Shown here piece by piece: positions 1 to 6,286 of a stretch of DNA of 8,461 nt. The stretch comes from Citricoccus sp. WCRC_4 (GTDB lineage Bacteria > Actinomycetota > Actinomycetes > Actinomycetales > Micrococcaceae). Numbering within the stretch: the first letter of the stretch is position 1; every line of letters starts with the position of its first letter. The notes beneath the pieces are model-generated. The model was not told the DNA's origin, searched no databases, and saw only the letters and a program-made list of their open reading frames with translations. The stretch spans positions 1 through 8,461 of the forward strand of contig JAPFFX010000056.1 of NCBI GenBank assembly GCA_026645375.1. Direction: 5' to 3'. The translations under genes were made by a program, and so were the position numbers.

Positions 1-819
1 GACGCCGAGGCGGTAGGCGTCTCGGGCAAAGCGGACGGTGTCCGCCAGTTGCCAGCCGGCATCACCGTTCCAGTCCTCCCCGGAGAGGCGGATCCCGAGT
101 GGTTTGTCTTCAGGCCATTCCTTGCGGATGGCGCGGATCACTTCCATTGCGTATCGGGTGCGGTTCTCGAAGGACCCCCCGTAGTGGTCGCTTCTTTTGT
201 TGGTGAGCGGGGAGAGGAATTGGTGGATGAGGTAGCCGTGGGCTCCATGGATCTGGAGCACGTCGAAGCCGGCTTCGCTGGCTCGGCGGGTTGCGCGGGC
301 CCAGGACCGGATGGACGCATCGATCTGCTCGAGTGACATTGCCCGGGGCGGGGCCAGCCCCAAGGCATCCGTGTCGGAGGGGCCGAGCGTCTGCCAGCCT
401 CCCTGGTCCCGGGGAATGGATCCGACGAGGCCGGTATCGGCTTCCTCCTCGTGCCAGGCATGGGTGGAGGCCTTGCCGCCGGCATGGCCGATCTGGATTC
501 CGGCCAGCGCGCCCTCGTTCTGGATGAACTGCACGATCGGTGTCCACGCATCGCGCTGGGCATCGTTCCACAGGCCGGTGTCCCGGTCGGAGATGCGTCC
601 TTCGGCGGCCACGGCGGTGGCTTCGGCCATCACGAGGCCGAACCCACCGGCTGCCCGCGCCCCTAGGTGCACCAGGTGCCAGTTGCGGGGTATGCCGTCG
701 CGGGCGTCCACGGAATACTGGCACATCGGTGACAGGATGGCGCGGTTGCGCATCACTGGTCCCGGGCCGGTGATGGTCGGCAGAACCTGGGGGGTCATCA
801 GTCTGCTCGCGGTTGTCAT
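1..819 (-). CDS. Old Yellow Enzyme-family FMN oxidoreductase (YqjM/XenA-like), C-terminus cut by window edge
   Basis: Probable cytoplasmic NAD(P)H:flavin oxidoreductase that reduces the C=C bond of alpha,beta-unsaturated carbonyl compounds on FMN. The window holds 273 codons; family members run to roughly 340-370 residues, so the C-terminal part of the barrel with the FMN-phosphate site is missing. Visible motifs follow the YqjM/XenA class: SPMCQYS at 30-36 (C33 matches the flavin-tuning cysteine, Y35 the nearby tyrosine), Q109 in GIQIGHAGGKA, GWQTLGPS at 141-148, and HGAHGYLIHQFLSP at 191-204 with the substrate-binding pair H191/H194, followed by NKRSDHYGGSFENR. G115 replaces the arginine usual in HAGRKA. 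The ATG at 819 overlaps the stop of the upstream dehydrogenase gene as ATGA, and no strong Shine-Dalgarno is seen, so translation is probably coupled. Family assignment is firm; an enone of the operon's pathway as substrate is inference. Confidence 0.93.
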   Translation of the reverse strand, partial: MTTASRLMTPQVLPTITGPGPVMRNRAILSPMCQYSVDARDGIPRNWHLVHLGARAAGGFGLVMAEATAVAAEGRISDRDTGLWNDAQRDAWTPIVQFIQNEGALAGIQIGHAGGKASTHAWHEEEADTGLVGSIPRDQGGWQTLGPSDTDALGLAPPRAMSLEQIDASIRSWARATRRASEAGFDVLQIHGAHGYLIHQFLSPLTNKRSDHYGGSFENRTRYAMEVIRAIRKEWPEDKPLGIRLSGEDWNGDAGWQLADTVRFARDAYRLGV

Positions 820-1751
820 AGGCTCGGCGCGCCCAGGGGCCGGTCGTTGTTGTTGCTTGGGGCCTCTGCCCGGGTGTGGCGGGCGGGGCGGTTCTCGAGG
901 TGCGGCAGGATGATGCCGATGTCTTCCTGGCCCAGCCCGGCGTCCAGGAGGTCCAGGAACTGCCGGGTTGCGGCCTGGTTTACCCGTGCCGCACCGTCAT
1001 CGTTGTTCCACAGGGCACTGGCCAATTCTAGGTCCTTGGCCAGGATCGAGACCTTGGCTCCGCTGCTGTAGTCCCCGTCCAGGGCGCGGGAGAACAGCCA
1101 TTCCAGGGCGAACGAGTTGGTGGAGGATGAGGACAGTATCTCGAAGGCCCGGCGCTGGTCCACGCCGAGGCGGGTACAGGTTGCCAGGGCTTCGGCCGTT
1201 GCCGCTGCGATGCTGGCGAGCAGGGAATTGTGGATCAGTTTCATCGTCTGTCCGGCGCCGGCCTCGCCCAGGTGGATTTGCCGCTGGCTCATGCTGCGCA
1301 GGACGGGGCCGGCGTGTTGGACCGCGTCGGGACGACCCCCGACGAGGGTGGTCAGGCGTCCCTCCTCGGCGGCTGCCTTTCCTCCGCCGATGACGGGGGC
1401 GTCCACCCCTTGGTGGCCCGATTCCTCCAGCCGGCGGACGTTGGCCTGGCTGGCCTCTGGACCGACTGTGCCGAGTTCGATGACGGTCAGGGGTTGCTGT
1501 GCGTTTTCCAGCAGTGTACGGACCACTGCGTTGCTGGCCTGCACCGTTGGAAGCATGAGGCACACATGGGATGCCCCGGTCAGGGCCTCCTCAACTGATT
1601 CGCTCGTGGACAGGCCGCGCCGCGCAGCGCCTTCGCGGGCTGCCGGCGACAGGTCGACAGCGACCAGGGGGTGGTGGCGGTGGATCATCGCGGCGATGGG
1701 CGTGCCCATCACGCCGAGTCCTACGAAGACGACCGTTTCGACCGTTGTCAT
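816..1751 (-). CDS. Beta-hydroxyacid dehydrogenase (3-hydroxyisobutyrate dehydrogenase family)
   Basis: Cytoplasmic NAD(P)-dependent dehydrogenase, 311 residues, close to the family's usual 290-300 with a polar, probably disordered tail after about 285. An N-terminal Rossmann fold begins with GLGVMG at 11-16. The substrate loop is DAPVIGGGKAAAEEG at 117-131; the helical C-terminal domain carries GQTMKLIHN (167-175) with K171 as the expected catalytic lysine and N175, then AKDLELA (238-244). K171 argues for a hydroxyacid dehydrogenase rather than an imine reductase. The loop normally reads DAPVSGG; here isoleucine 121 replaces the serine that helps bind the substrate carboxylate, so the substrate may differ from 3-hydroxyisobutyrate. 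The frame stays open upstream to an ATG at 1793, but that lies inside a hairpin; the ATG at 1751 has GGAAGGAA about 9 bases upstream and begins directly before the Rossmann strand. It follows the permease gene by 66 bases and overlaps the flavoenzyme gene by 4. Confidence 0.93.
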   Translation of the reverse strand: MTTVETVVFVGLGVMGTPIAAMIHRHHPLVAVDLSPAAREGAARRGLSTSESVEEALTGASHVCLMLPTVQASNAVVRTLLENAQQPLTVIELGTVGPEASQANVRRLEESGHQGVDAPVIGGGKAAAEEGRLTTLVGGRPDAVQHAGPVLRSMSQRQIHLGEAGAGQTMKLIHNSLLASIAAATAEALATCTRLGVDQRRAFEILSSSSTNSFALEWLFSRALDGDYSSGAKVSILAKDLELASALWNNDDGAARVNQAATRQFLDLLDAGLGQEDIGIILPHLENRPARHTRAEAPSNNNDRPLGAPSL

Positions 1752-1760
1752 GTTCAGACT

Positions 1761-1768
1761 TTCCTTCC
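1761..1768 (-). promoter_or_regulatory. Ribosome binding site deciding the start of the hydroxyacid dehydrogenase
   Basis: On the minus strand GGAAGGAA lies 9 bases before the ATG at 1751. It would be inside the coding sequence if the upstream ATG at 1793 were used, so it supports the shorter start. Confidence 0.7.
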
Positions 1769-1783
1769 AGGGGTCCGGAGACT

Positions 1784-1811
1784 GCGCTCCCACGCATCAG
1801 CGTGGGAGCGC
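1784..1811 (-). terminator. Perfect 12-bp hairpin between permease and dehydrogenase genes (attenuator or mRNA processing/stability element)
   Basis: The arms GCGCTCCCACGC (1784-1795) and GCGTGGGAGCGC (1800-1811) are exact reverse complements around the 4-base loop ATCA. The hairpin begins 6 bases after the permease stop codon (1818-1820) and ends 32 bases before the next start at 1751. On the transcribed strand it is followed by AGTCTCC, not by a run of U, so it is not a classic intrinsic terminator. Actinobacterial terminators can lack the U tract, and hairpins at such sites can also halt 3' exonucleases or reduce read-through. The structure is certain; its role, including the type given here, is inferred. 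Confidence 0.6.
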
Positions 1812-1817
1812 GATGGT

Positions 1818-2687
1818 TCACTCGGTTTCGGTGGCTTCCTGCCAGCGCAGGAGACGGCGCCGGATGGCTCGCAACAGCCATGAGAAGAGCATGGTGCCGG
1901 CCACCAGGATGATGAGGGTGGCGAAGTACTCGTTCATCTGGAAGGAGTTGGCATAGAACTGCAGCTGGACGCCGAGCCCGGCTCGGCCGGCCAGCATTTC
2001 ACCGGCCACAGCAGCCAGCATGCCAAAAATGAATCCAAGCTCGAGACCGGTAAAGATGCCGGGTACGGCCCCGGGCAGGACGAACTTGCGGAACGTCTGG
2101 ATCTTGGAGGCGCCCAGGACCCTGGCGAGCAGCTTCCGTTCGCTCTCGGCGCTTTGCACTCCGGCGAGGGTGTTGGAGAAGACAACGAAGAACGCGAGGC
2201 TGAAGGCTAGGGCGATCTTCGCTTCGACCCCCAGGCCGAACCACAGCAGGAACAGCGGGGCCAGGGCGACGCGGGGCAGGCTGTTGGCCATGGTGAAGTA
2301 GGGCTCGATGACCTTGAGCATGTACGGTGACGCGCTCAGGGCCAGCGCGGTGATGATCCCCAGCACGGAGGCCAGGATCCAGCCGATGATAACGCCGGTG
2401 AACGTCGCCACGGTGTGGACGTAGAGCAGCTCGCCGAAAAGGTTCTGGAACAGGCTCTGAATGATCATGCTCGGCTGCCCGAAGTACACGGGGTTGATGA
2501 CCCCGGTGGCGGCGCAGAGCTCCCAGGTTCCGAAGAGCACGAGGCCGAAGACGACCCAGCCGAGGGGAACCGACCATCGGAAATGCGCGTGCTTCCGCTT
2601 GGTCTTCAGCTCTCCGGGAGGCGGGGCGCTGGGTGCGGGACGAGGTGTAGACACTGGTTCAGACGGGATGGCGGTGGAGGTGCTCAT
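1818..2687 (-). CDS. ABC transporter permease, TauC/SsuC-type
   Basis: Inner-membrane subunit of an importer, 289 residues, the usual size for the taurine/sulfonate/nitrate permease group. A Pro/Ser/Thr-rich cytoplasmic N-terminus of about 38 residues ends in a basic patch (KTKRKH). Hydrophobic segments lie near 41-60, 94-117, 137-152, 157-176, 214-232 and 256-274, fitting six membrane helices. The cytoplasmic coupling loop (EAA-like) is LGASKIQTFRKFVLPGAVPG at 191-210, which docks on the ATPase. The frame extends upstream over the ATPase gene to 2915, but the ATG at 2687 overlaps the ATPase stop as ATGA and has AAGGAG 11 bases upstream (2699-2704), so it is the better start. It lies last in the lipoprotein-ATPase-permease order; presumably two copies pair with two ATPases. 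Substrate not readable from sequence. Confidence 0.95.
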   Translation of the reverse strand: MSTSTAIPSEPVSTPRPAPSAPPPGELKTKRKHAHFRWSVPLGWVVFGLVLFGTWELCAATGVINPVYFGQPSMIIQSLFQNLFGELLYVHTVATFTGVIIGWILASVLGIITALALSASPYMLKVIEPYFTMANSLPRVALAPLFLLWFGLGVEAKIALAFSLAFFVVFSNTLAGVQSAESERKLLARVLGASKIQTFRKFVLPGAVPGIFTGLELGFIFGMLAAVAGEMLAGRAGLGVQLQFYANSFQMNEYFATLIILVAGTMLFSWLLRAIRRRLLRWQEATETE

Positions 2688-3505
2688 GCTGCTGCCAGCT
2701 CCTTCCGGAGGACGCTCCAGATTTCCTGGAAGTAGTGGTGGTATTGGTCGTTCGCCTGCAGCTCCAGCACGTTGCGGGGCCGTTCCAGGTCGATGCGGTA
2801 GTCGGCAATGATCTTGCCCGGGCGTGCGCCGAAGACAAGGATGCGGTCGGCCATGACGATGGCTTCGGCCAGGTCGTGCGTGACGAAGCAGACGGAGCTG
2901 CGGTGGTGCTCCCACAGCCGCAGGAAGACCCCTTGGAGGCGCAGCCGGGTTTCGGCGTCCAGCGCGGAGAACGGCTCGTCCATGAGGATGGTGGTCGGTT
3001 CCACCACCAGGGTCCGGGACAGTGCGGTGCGCTGCCGCATGCCGTGGGACAGCTGGCTGGGGTAGGAGTGCAGGAATTTCCCCAGCCCCACGGTCTCGAG
3101 CAGTTCGGTGGCGCGGTGTTCAGCCTCGGCACGGGGTGTCCCCCGAAGTTCCATGGGGAGCATGACGTTGCCCAGTGCCGTCCGCCACGGCAGCAGGCCG
3201 TCGCGGGCCAGGAGGTATCCTACGTCGGGGCGCCCTTCCTTGGCGGTCTTACCGTCCAGTGTCACCGTTCCGCCGGTGGGCTTGACCAGTCCGGCGATCT
3301 GGTTCAGGACGGTGGTTTTGCCACACCCGGACGGGCCGACGAAGCAGACGAATTCGCCGGGTTCGACGACCAGTGAGGTCGTATCCACTGCGAGGACCGG
3401 TTCCTTGCCCGGGGAGGCGAAGTACTGGTAGACGTCGGAGACTTCGATCCGCGCTCCCCGCGGTGGTTCGACACGGGTGGTGTCGGTCATGGACGTGGTG
3501 CTCAT
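2684..3505 (-). CDS. ABC transporter ATP-binding protein, TauB/SsuB-type
   Basis: Cytoplasmic ATPase of the importer, 273 residues. The nucleotide-binding domain shows Walker A GPSGCGKT (57-64), LLPWRT (104-109) of the Q-loop region, ABC signature LSHGMRQR (152-159), Walker B TILMDEPF (172-179), D-loop SALD (180-183) and switch histidine H210. Two positions depart from consensus: the Q-loop glutamine is alanine 100 (YLLARDGLLPW where YVFQxxxLLPW is usual), and the second signature residue is H154 instead of glycine. I believe similar variants occur among actinobacterial relatives, so these are not signs of decay. The frame runs up to 3520, but the ATG at 3505 has GGAGGA six bases upstream (3512-3517), inside that extension, and overlaps the lipoprotein stop as ATGA; it was chosen. 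Its end overlaps the permease start by 4 bases. Confidence 0.95.
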   Translation of the reverse strand: MSTTSMTDTTRVEPPRGARIEVSDVYQYFASPGKEPVLAVDTTSLVVEPGEFVCFVGPSGCGKTTVLNQIAGLVKPTGGTVTLDGKTAKEGRPDVGYLLARDGLLPWRTALGNVMLPMELRGTPRAEAEHRATELLETVGLGKFLHSYPSQLSHGMRQRTALSRTLVVEPTTILMDEPFSALDAETRLRLQGVFLRLWEHHRSSVCFVTHDLAEAIVMADRILVFGARPGKIIADYRIDLERPRNVLELQANDQYHHYFQEIWSVLRKELAAA

Positions 3506-4575
3506 TGGGCTTCCTCCCACACGATGTCGTCCGCGTTCTCGGTGAGGTCGAGGGAGCGGCTCTTCTTGGTGAATTCGATGTAGTGCTGCACGGCTTCAAG
3601 ATCGATGTCCTCATCGATCATGCCCGCGTAGGTGTCGATCGAGTCCCTGAAGACCTTTTCGGCGTTGGGGACCGAATCGGGGACGTTGATCTCACCGCGC
3701 ATGCTCTCGTAGAGCTCGTCCCGGTTCTCCTCGGAGGCGATCCAGTCCGAGGCCGACCCCAGGGCGGCCGTGAAGCGCTTGGTGGCCTCCGGGTTGTTCT
3801 GCAGGAAGGATTCCTGGGCGCCCCACATCATCGAGGCCCCGCCGATTTCGTCGAAGGCCGGAGGCACGGGATTGTCCGGTCCCGCCGGTCGGCGGGGGTC
3901 GGAGACCATGACGCCGTATCCGCTGGCGACGGCGACATCCTGGGTCGTCCCGAAATAGACCACGGCGTCGACGGTTCCGTTCTCCAAGCCGGCCAGCATG
4001 GATCCGGGGGCGCCCATCCCGATCCAGGTCATCGCCTTCGCGTCCCCTCCCAGACCGGAGATGAACTCCCGGCCGTGGAACTCGTTGGACCCGCCGATGG
4101 TCGTGACACCGACCACGTCGAGGTTCTCCATGGTTTCCTCCAGGTTGGCGCCGACCTTGTCGTCAGCCACCACCAGTGAGTAGTACGGGCGGGTGAGGTT
4201 GTTGGCGAAGAATTTCACCTCGATGCCCCGGTGGCGGAACGGGGGGATGTTGTCCGTGCCGGAGTTGATGAAGTTCACGTCGCCGGACACCGTTCCGGAG
4301 ATCGATGACGGCGTGTTGTTGAACCGTGACGGCACCGCCAGCAGGCACTCCTGGGCAAAGAAGCCCTGCTTGTCGGCGATGATCGCCTGCATGTTGATGA
4401 TGTTGCCGTCGTAGACCTGGTAGGTGATTTCGTGGACCGTCTCGCAGTGGTCGTACTCGGACCCAGGAGGGTCGACTTCGGCGACTTTCGCGCCTATGCC
4501 GCAGCCGGTGGCGGCCAGGCCCAGCGTGAGGAGGCCTGTGATCAGGCCGGTACGCCGCAGAGGGAGTGGTTTCAT
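3502..4575 (-). CDS. ABC transporter substrate-binding lipoprotein, TauA/SsuA/NMT1-like
   Basis: Extracellular, membrane-anchored receptor of the importer, 357 residues. The N-terminus is a lipoprotein signal: basic MKPLPLRR, a hydrophobic stretch from about 10 to 22, and the lipobox ATGC at 22-25 with C25 as the lipidated cysteine. The mature protein has family-like features: a strand ending in YDGN near 55-58, then MQAIIADKQGFFAQE (62-76) typical of TauA/SsuA/NMT1 proteins, and a later AGLENGTVDAVVYF segment matching the usual 'aLxxGxvDA' pattern. C44 and C77 in the mature part could form a disulphide (guess). It lies 46 bases after the SDR gene, with only a weak AGAAG ribosome site, and overlaps the ATPase gene by 4 bases. 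The family covers alkylsulfonates, nitrate, aromatic carboxylates and thiamine precursors, so the ligand is open; a substrate of the neighbouring enzymes is the simplest idea. Confidence 0.92.
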   Translation of the reverse strand: MKPLPLRRTGLITGLLTLGLAATGCGIGAKVAEVDPPGSEYDHCETVHEITYQVYDGNIINMQAIIADKQGFFAQECLLAVPSRFNNTPSSISGTVSGDVNFINSGTDNIPPFRHRGIEVKFFANNLTRPYYSLVVADDKVGANLEETMENLDVVGVTTIGGSNEFHGREFISGLGGDAKAMTWIGMGAPGSMLAGLENGTVDAVVYFGTTQDVAVASGYGVMVSDPRRPAGPDNPVPPAFDEIGGASMMWGAQESFLQNNPEATKRFTAALGSASDWIASEENRDELYESMRGEINVPDSVPNAEKVFRDSIDTYAGMIDEDIDLEAVQHYIEFTKKSRSLDLTENADDIVWEEAQ

Positions 4576-4621
4576 GGCTTTCGCTTCTGGTCGGAGGGAC
4601 TCTGCCGGGGTTCTGGAGGGG

Positions 4622-5446
4622 TCAGCTGGCCCCGCGGACGATGCCGCCGTCGACGCAGATTGTCTGGCCGGTGATGAAGTCCGAGCCGGGGCCGGCCAGG
4701 AAATCTACCACGTTGATGACATCGTCCGGGGTGCCCACGCGTCGCAGGGCTGCCAGGGAGCGCCACGTCTCCAAGCGCGCCGGGTCGGCAGCACCCAGGC
4801 GTTCGGTGAACTGGCCGGTGGCGATGAACCCGGGGGCGATCGCGTTGGCCGTGACACCGTACGGCCCGAGCTCCTGCGCCAGGTACCGGGTGTAGAAGCT
4901 GACCGCTGATTTCGCCGTCGCGTAGTCCGAGCCATGTCCGTCGCCCAGGACGGTCACGCCGGTGAAGGAAGAGATCGTGATGATTTTCCCGGACTTCTGT
5001 TCCTTCATTATCGGCCCAAAAGCCTTAACCGTGTTGAAAACGGAGAACAGATTGCGCTCGAATGTCGATTGGACCGAGTCCGGGTCCAGGTCGGTGGGAA
5101 GGTTTCGGCTGAAGTCGCCGCCGCCGCCGGCGTTGCAGACCAGGATGTCGGCGCGCCCCCAGCGTTCCTGGACGCTGTTTGCGAATTTCTGGAGGGCCGC
5201 CGGATCCGTGACGTCGACTTGGTGCAGGAGGTACTCGACGCCGTGCGACTCCAGGGTAGCCTCCAGGCTACCGTCGACCAGGTTGTCGGCTTCGGCCTGG
5301 TATTCCTGGGCCGATTCGAGGTTGAGGTCGCAGATCGCGAGGTGGGTGCCGTGGTGGGCGAGCCGGCGGGCGTAGCCGAGGCCGAGACCACGTGCGGCTC
5401 CGGTGACAACGGCGACCTTGCCTTTGAGGGACTGGTTGATATCCAT
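4622..5446 (-). CDS. Short-chain dehydrogenase/reductase (classical SDR)
   Basis: Cytoplasmic NAD(P)-dependent alcohol dehydrogenase or ketone reductase, 274 residues. Classical SDR motifs are all present: TGAARGLG at 15-22, D40 at the end of the second strand (favours NAD(H)), DVT at 78-80, NAG at 105-107, N132 of the catalytic tetrad, serine 159/160, and Y175 with K179 in YATAK. The C-terminal ITGQTICVDGG (258-268) is typical. The stretch between D40 and DVT is about 38 residues, roughly ten longer than in FabG-like SDRs; a longer segment here is also a feature of mycofactocin-linked SDRs, though their characteristic sequence is not obvious. The start at 5446 lies 6 bases after the hydrolase stop; AAAGG about 12 bases upstream is a weak ribosome site. 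Beside a BVMO, a likely job is making the ketone from an alcohol, but this is inference. Confidence 0.95.
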   Translation of the reverse strand: MDINQSLKGKVAVVTGAARGLGLGYARRLAHHGTHLAICDLNLESAQEYQAEADNLVDGSLEATLESHGVEYLLHQVDVTDPAALQKFANSVQERWGRADILVCNAGGGGDFSRNLPTDLDPDSVQSTFERNLFSVFNTVKAFGPIMKEQKSGKIITISSFTGVTVLGDGHGSDYATAKSAVSFYTRYLAQELGPYGVTANAIAPGFIATGQFTERLGAADPARLETWRSLAALRRVGTPDDVINVVDFLAGPGSDFITGQTICVDGGIVRGAS

Positions 5447-5452
5447 GGGTAG

Positions 5453-6286
5453 TTACTGCCTTTCGTGCGTAAGGACGTTGATAAAGGTCGATGCGAGGGT
5501 TTCCTCGAGGGCGTCGATGGACGGTTGCGGCTGCTCGATCGTGGGCCAGTGGCCCGTCCCGGGGAGGCTGATGATCCGGGTATCCTCCTGGCCGAGGGCC
5601 GAGGCCACCTCTTGGGCCACCTCGGGAGTCGAAATCGCGTCATCCAGGCCGTGGACGACTGTGGCGGCGGCCAGGGACAACGGCGGGCAGGATGGTTCCC
5701 ACGCCTCGGACATTGCCCTGGAAGCCTCGGCGTAGCGCTCCGGGACCTGGGACATCAGAAAGTTCCTGACAATCAGGGCTGGCAGCGAGGGCCCGCGGCG
5801 GGTTTCCGGGCTGATCCCGCCGAGCCCGAACCGGTCCGCGACGTGGACCATTCCCTGGCCCAGGGCGTCTCCGGCCCGGGCGAGGAAGATGCCCCGTGTC
5901 GACTCATCCGGTGCCAGCACCGGACCATAAAGCACCAGTCCCCTGACCCTGGGATCCTCCGCGGCCAGATGGCGGGCCACCAGGCTTCCCATGGAATGGC
6001 CGACAACCAGCAACCGGGCAGCCTCGGCGGGAATGGCTGTACGCGCATCCTCGATCCATTGGCCGAAGGAGGACACGGGCCGCTCGGCACTGCGGCCCAG
6101 ACCGGAGAAATCCACGCTCACCGTGGTGAACCTGTCCACTACCTGCTGTTGGAGCAGGTAGTGGACCATGCTGTTTCCGCCCAGACCGTGCAGGAAGACC
6201 ACGACATCGCCAGTGGCACCCTGGACGGGATCGGTCCGTTCCACGGCCAGCGTGGCCGGTTCCAGCGGGAGCGCCGTCCTAGACAT
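5453..6286 (-). CDS. Alpha/beta-hydrolase, candidate esterase/lactonase acting after the BVMO
   Basis: Cytoplasmic serine hydrolase of 277 residues. Visible: oxyanion-hole motif FLHGLGG (31-37), nucleophile elbow GHSMG with S98 (96-100), candidate acid D215 or D216 in HGLDDAIS, and catalytic H246 in GTGHWP; the section between about 130 and 195 would be the lid. This layout is common to esterases, lactonases and C-C hydrolases, so the exact reaction is open. The BVMO gene directly upstream makes an ester or lactone hydrolase the likeliest role. The frame is open to 6316, but the ATG at 6286 has AGAAGG (6296-6301) nine bases upstream and gives only an 8-base overlap with the BVMO stop, so it is preferred. 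Residues about 41-51 are encoded by a perfect 14-bp inverted repeat, listed separately. It ends with TAA 6 bases before the SDR start. Confidence 0.92.
   Translation of the reverse strand: MSRTALPLEPATLAVERTDPVQGATGDVVVFLHGLGGNSMVHYLLQQQVVDRFTTVSVDFSGLGRSAERPVSSFGQWIEDARTAIPAEAARLLVVGHSMGSLVARHLAAEDPRVRGLVLYGPVLAPDESTRGIFLARAGDALGQGMVHVADRFGLGGISPETRRGPSLPALIVRNFLMSQVPERYAEASRAMSEAWEPSCPPLSLAAATVVHGLDDAISTPEVAQEVASALGQEDTRIISLPGTGHWPTIEQPQPSIDALEETLASTFINVLTHERQ
6134..6166 (-). repeat. Perfect 14-bp inverted repeat inside the hydrolase gene
   Basis: Arms GTCCACTACCTGCT (6134-6147) and AGCAGGTAGTGGAC (6153-6166) are exact reverse complements separated by 5 bases (GTTGG). It covers codons about 41-51 of the hydrolase (VHYLLQQQVVD), some 120-153 bases into the gene, and would form a stable stem in the operon mRNA. 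A perfect stem this long is not expected by chance in 8.5 kb. No U-rich tail follows on the transcribed strand. Function unknown: it could slow ribosomes, mark an mRNA cleavage point, promote attenuation or bind a protein as DNA. Confidence 0.8.

Noticed and set aside
110..724. A 204-codon minus-strand frame within the Old Yellow Enzyme gene
   Set aside because: It is rich in Arg, Pro and Gly, typical of a shifted frame; the overlapping frame ending at position 1 carries every conserved flavoenzyme motif.
1752..1793. N-terminal extension of the hydroxyacid dehydrogenase from an ATG at 1793
   Set aside because: It would translate part of the hairpin and the ribosome site, and adds residues before the normal Rossmann start; the ATG at 1751 fits better.
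2688..2915. Longer permease start at 2915 inside the ATPase gene
   Set aside because: The added 76 residues are out-of-frame ATPase sequence, rich in Arg and Pro; the ATGA overlap at 2687 is the normal arrangement.
4576..4621. Possible terminator or promoter in the 46-base gap between the SDR and lipoprotein genes
   Set aside because: I see no strong hairpin, U tract or convincing -35/-10 pair, only a weak ribosome site.
5255..5272. Seven-bp inverted repeat GGTAGCC-N4-GGCTACC within the SDR gene
   Set aside because: Arms of this length are expected by chance in a GC-rich window of this size, and nothing else marks the site.
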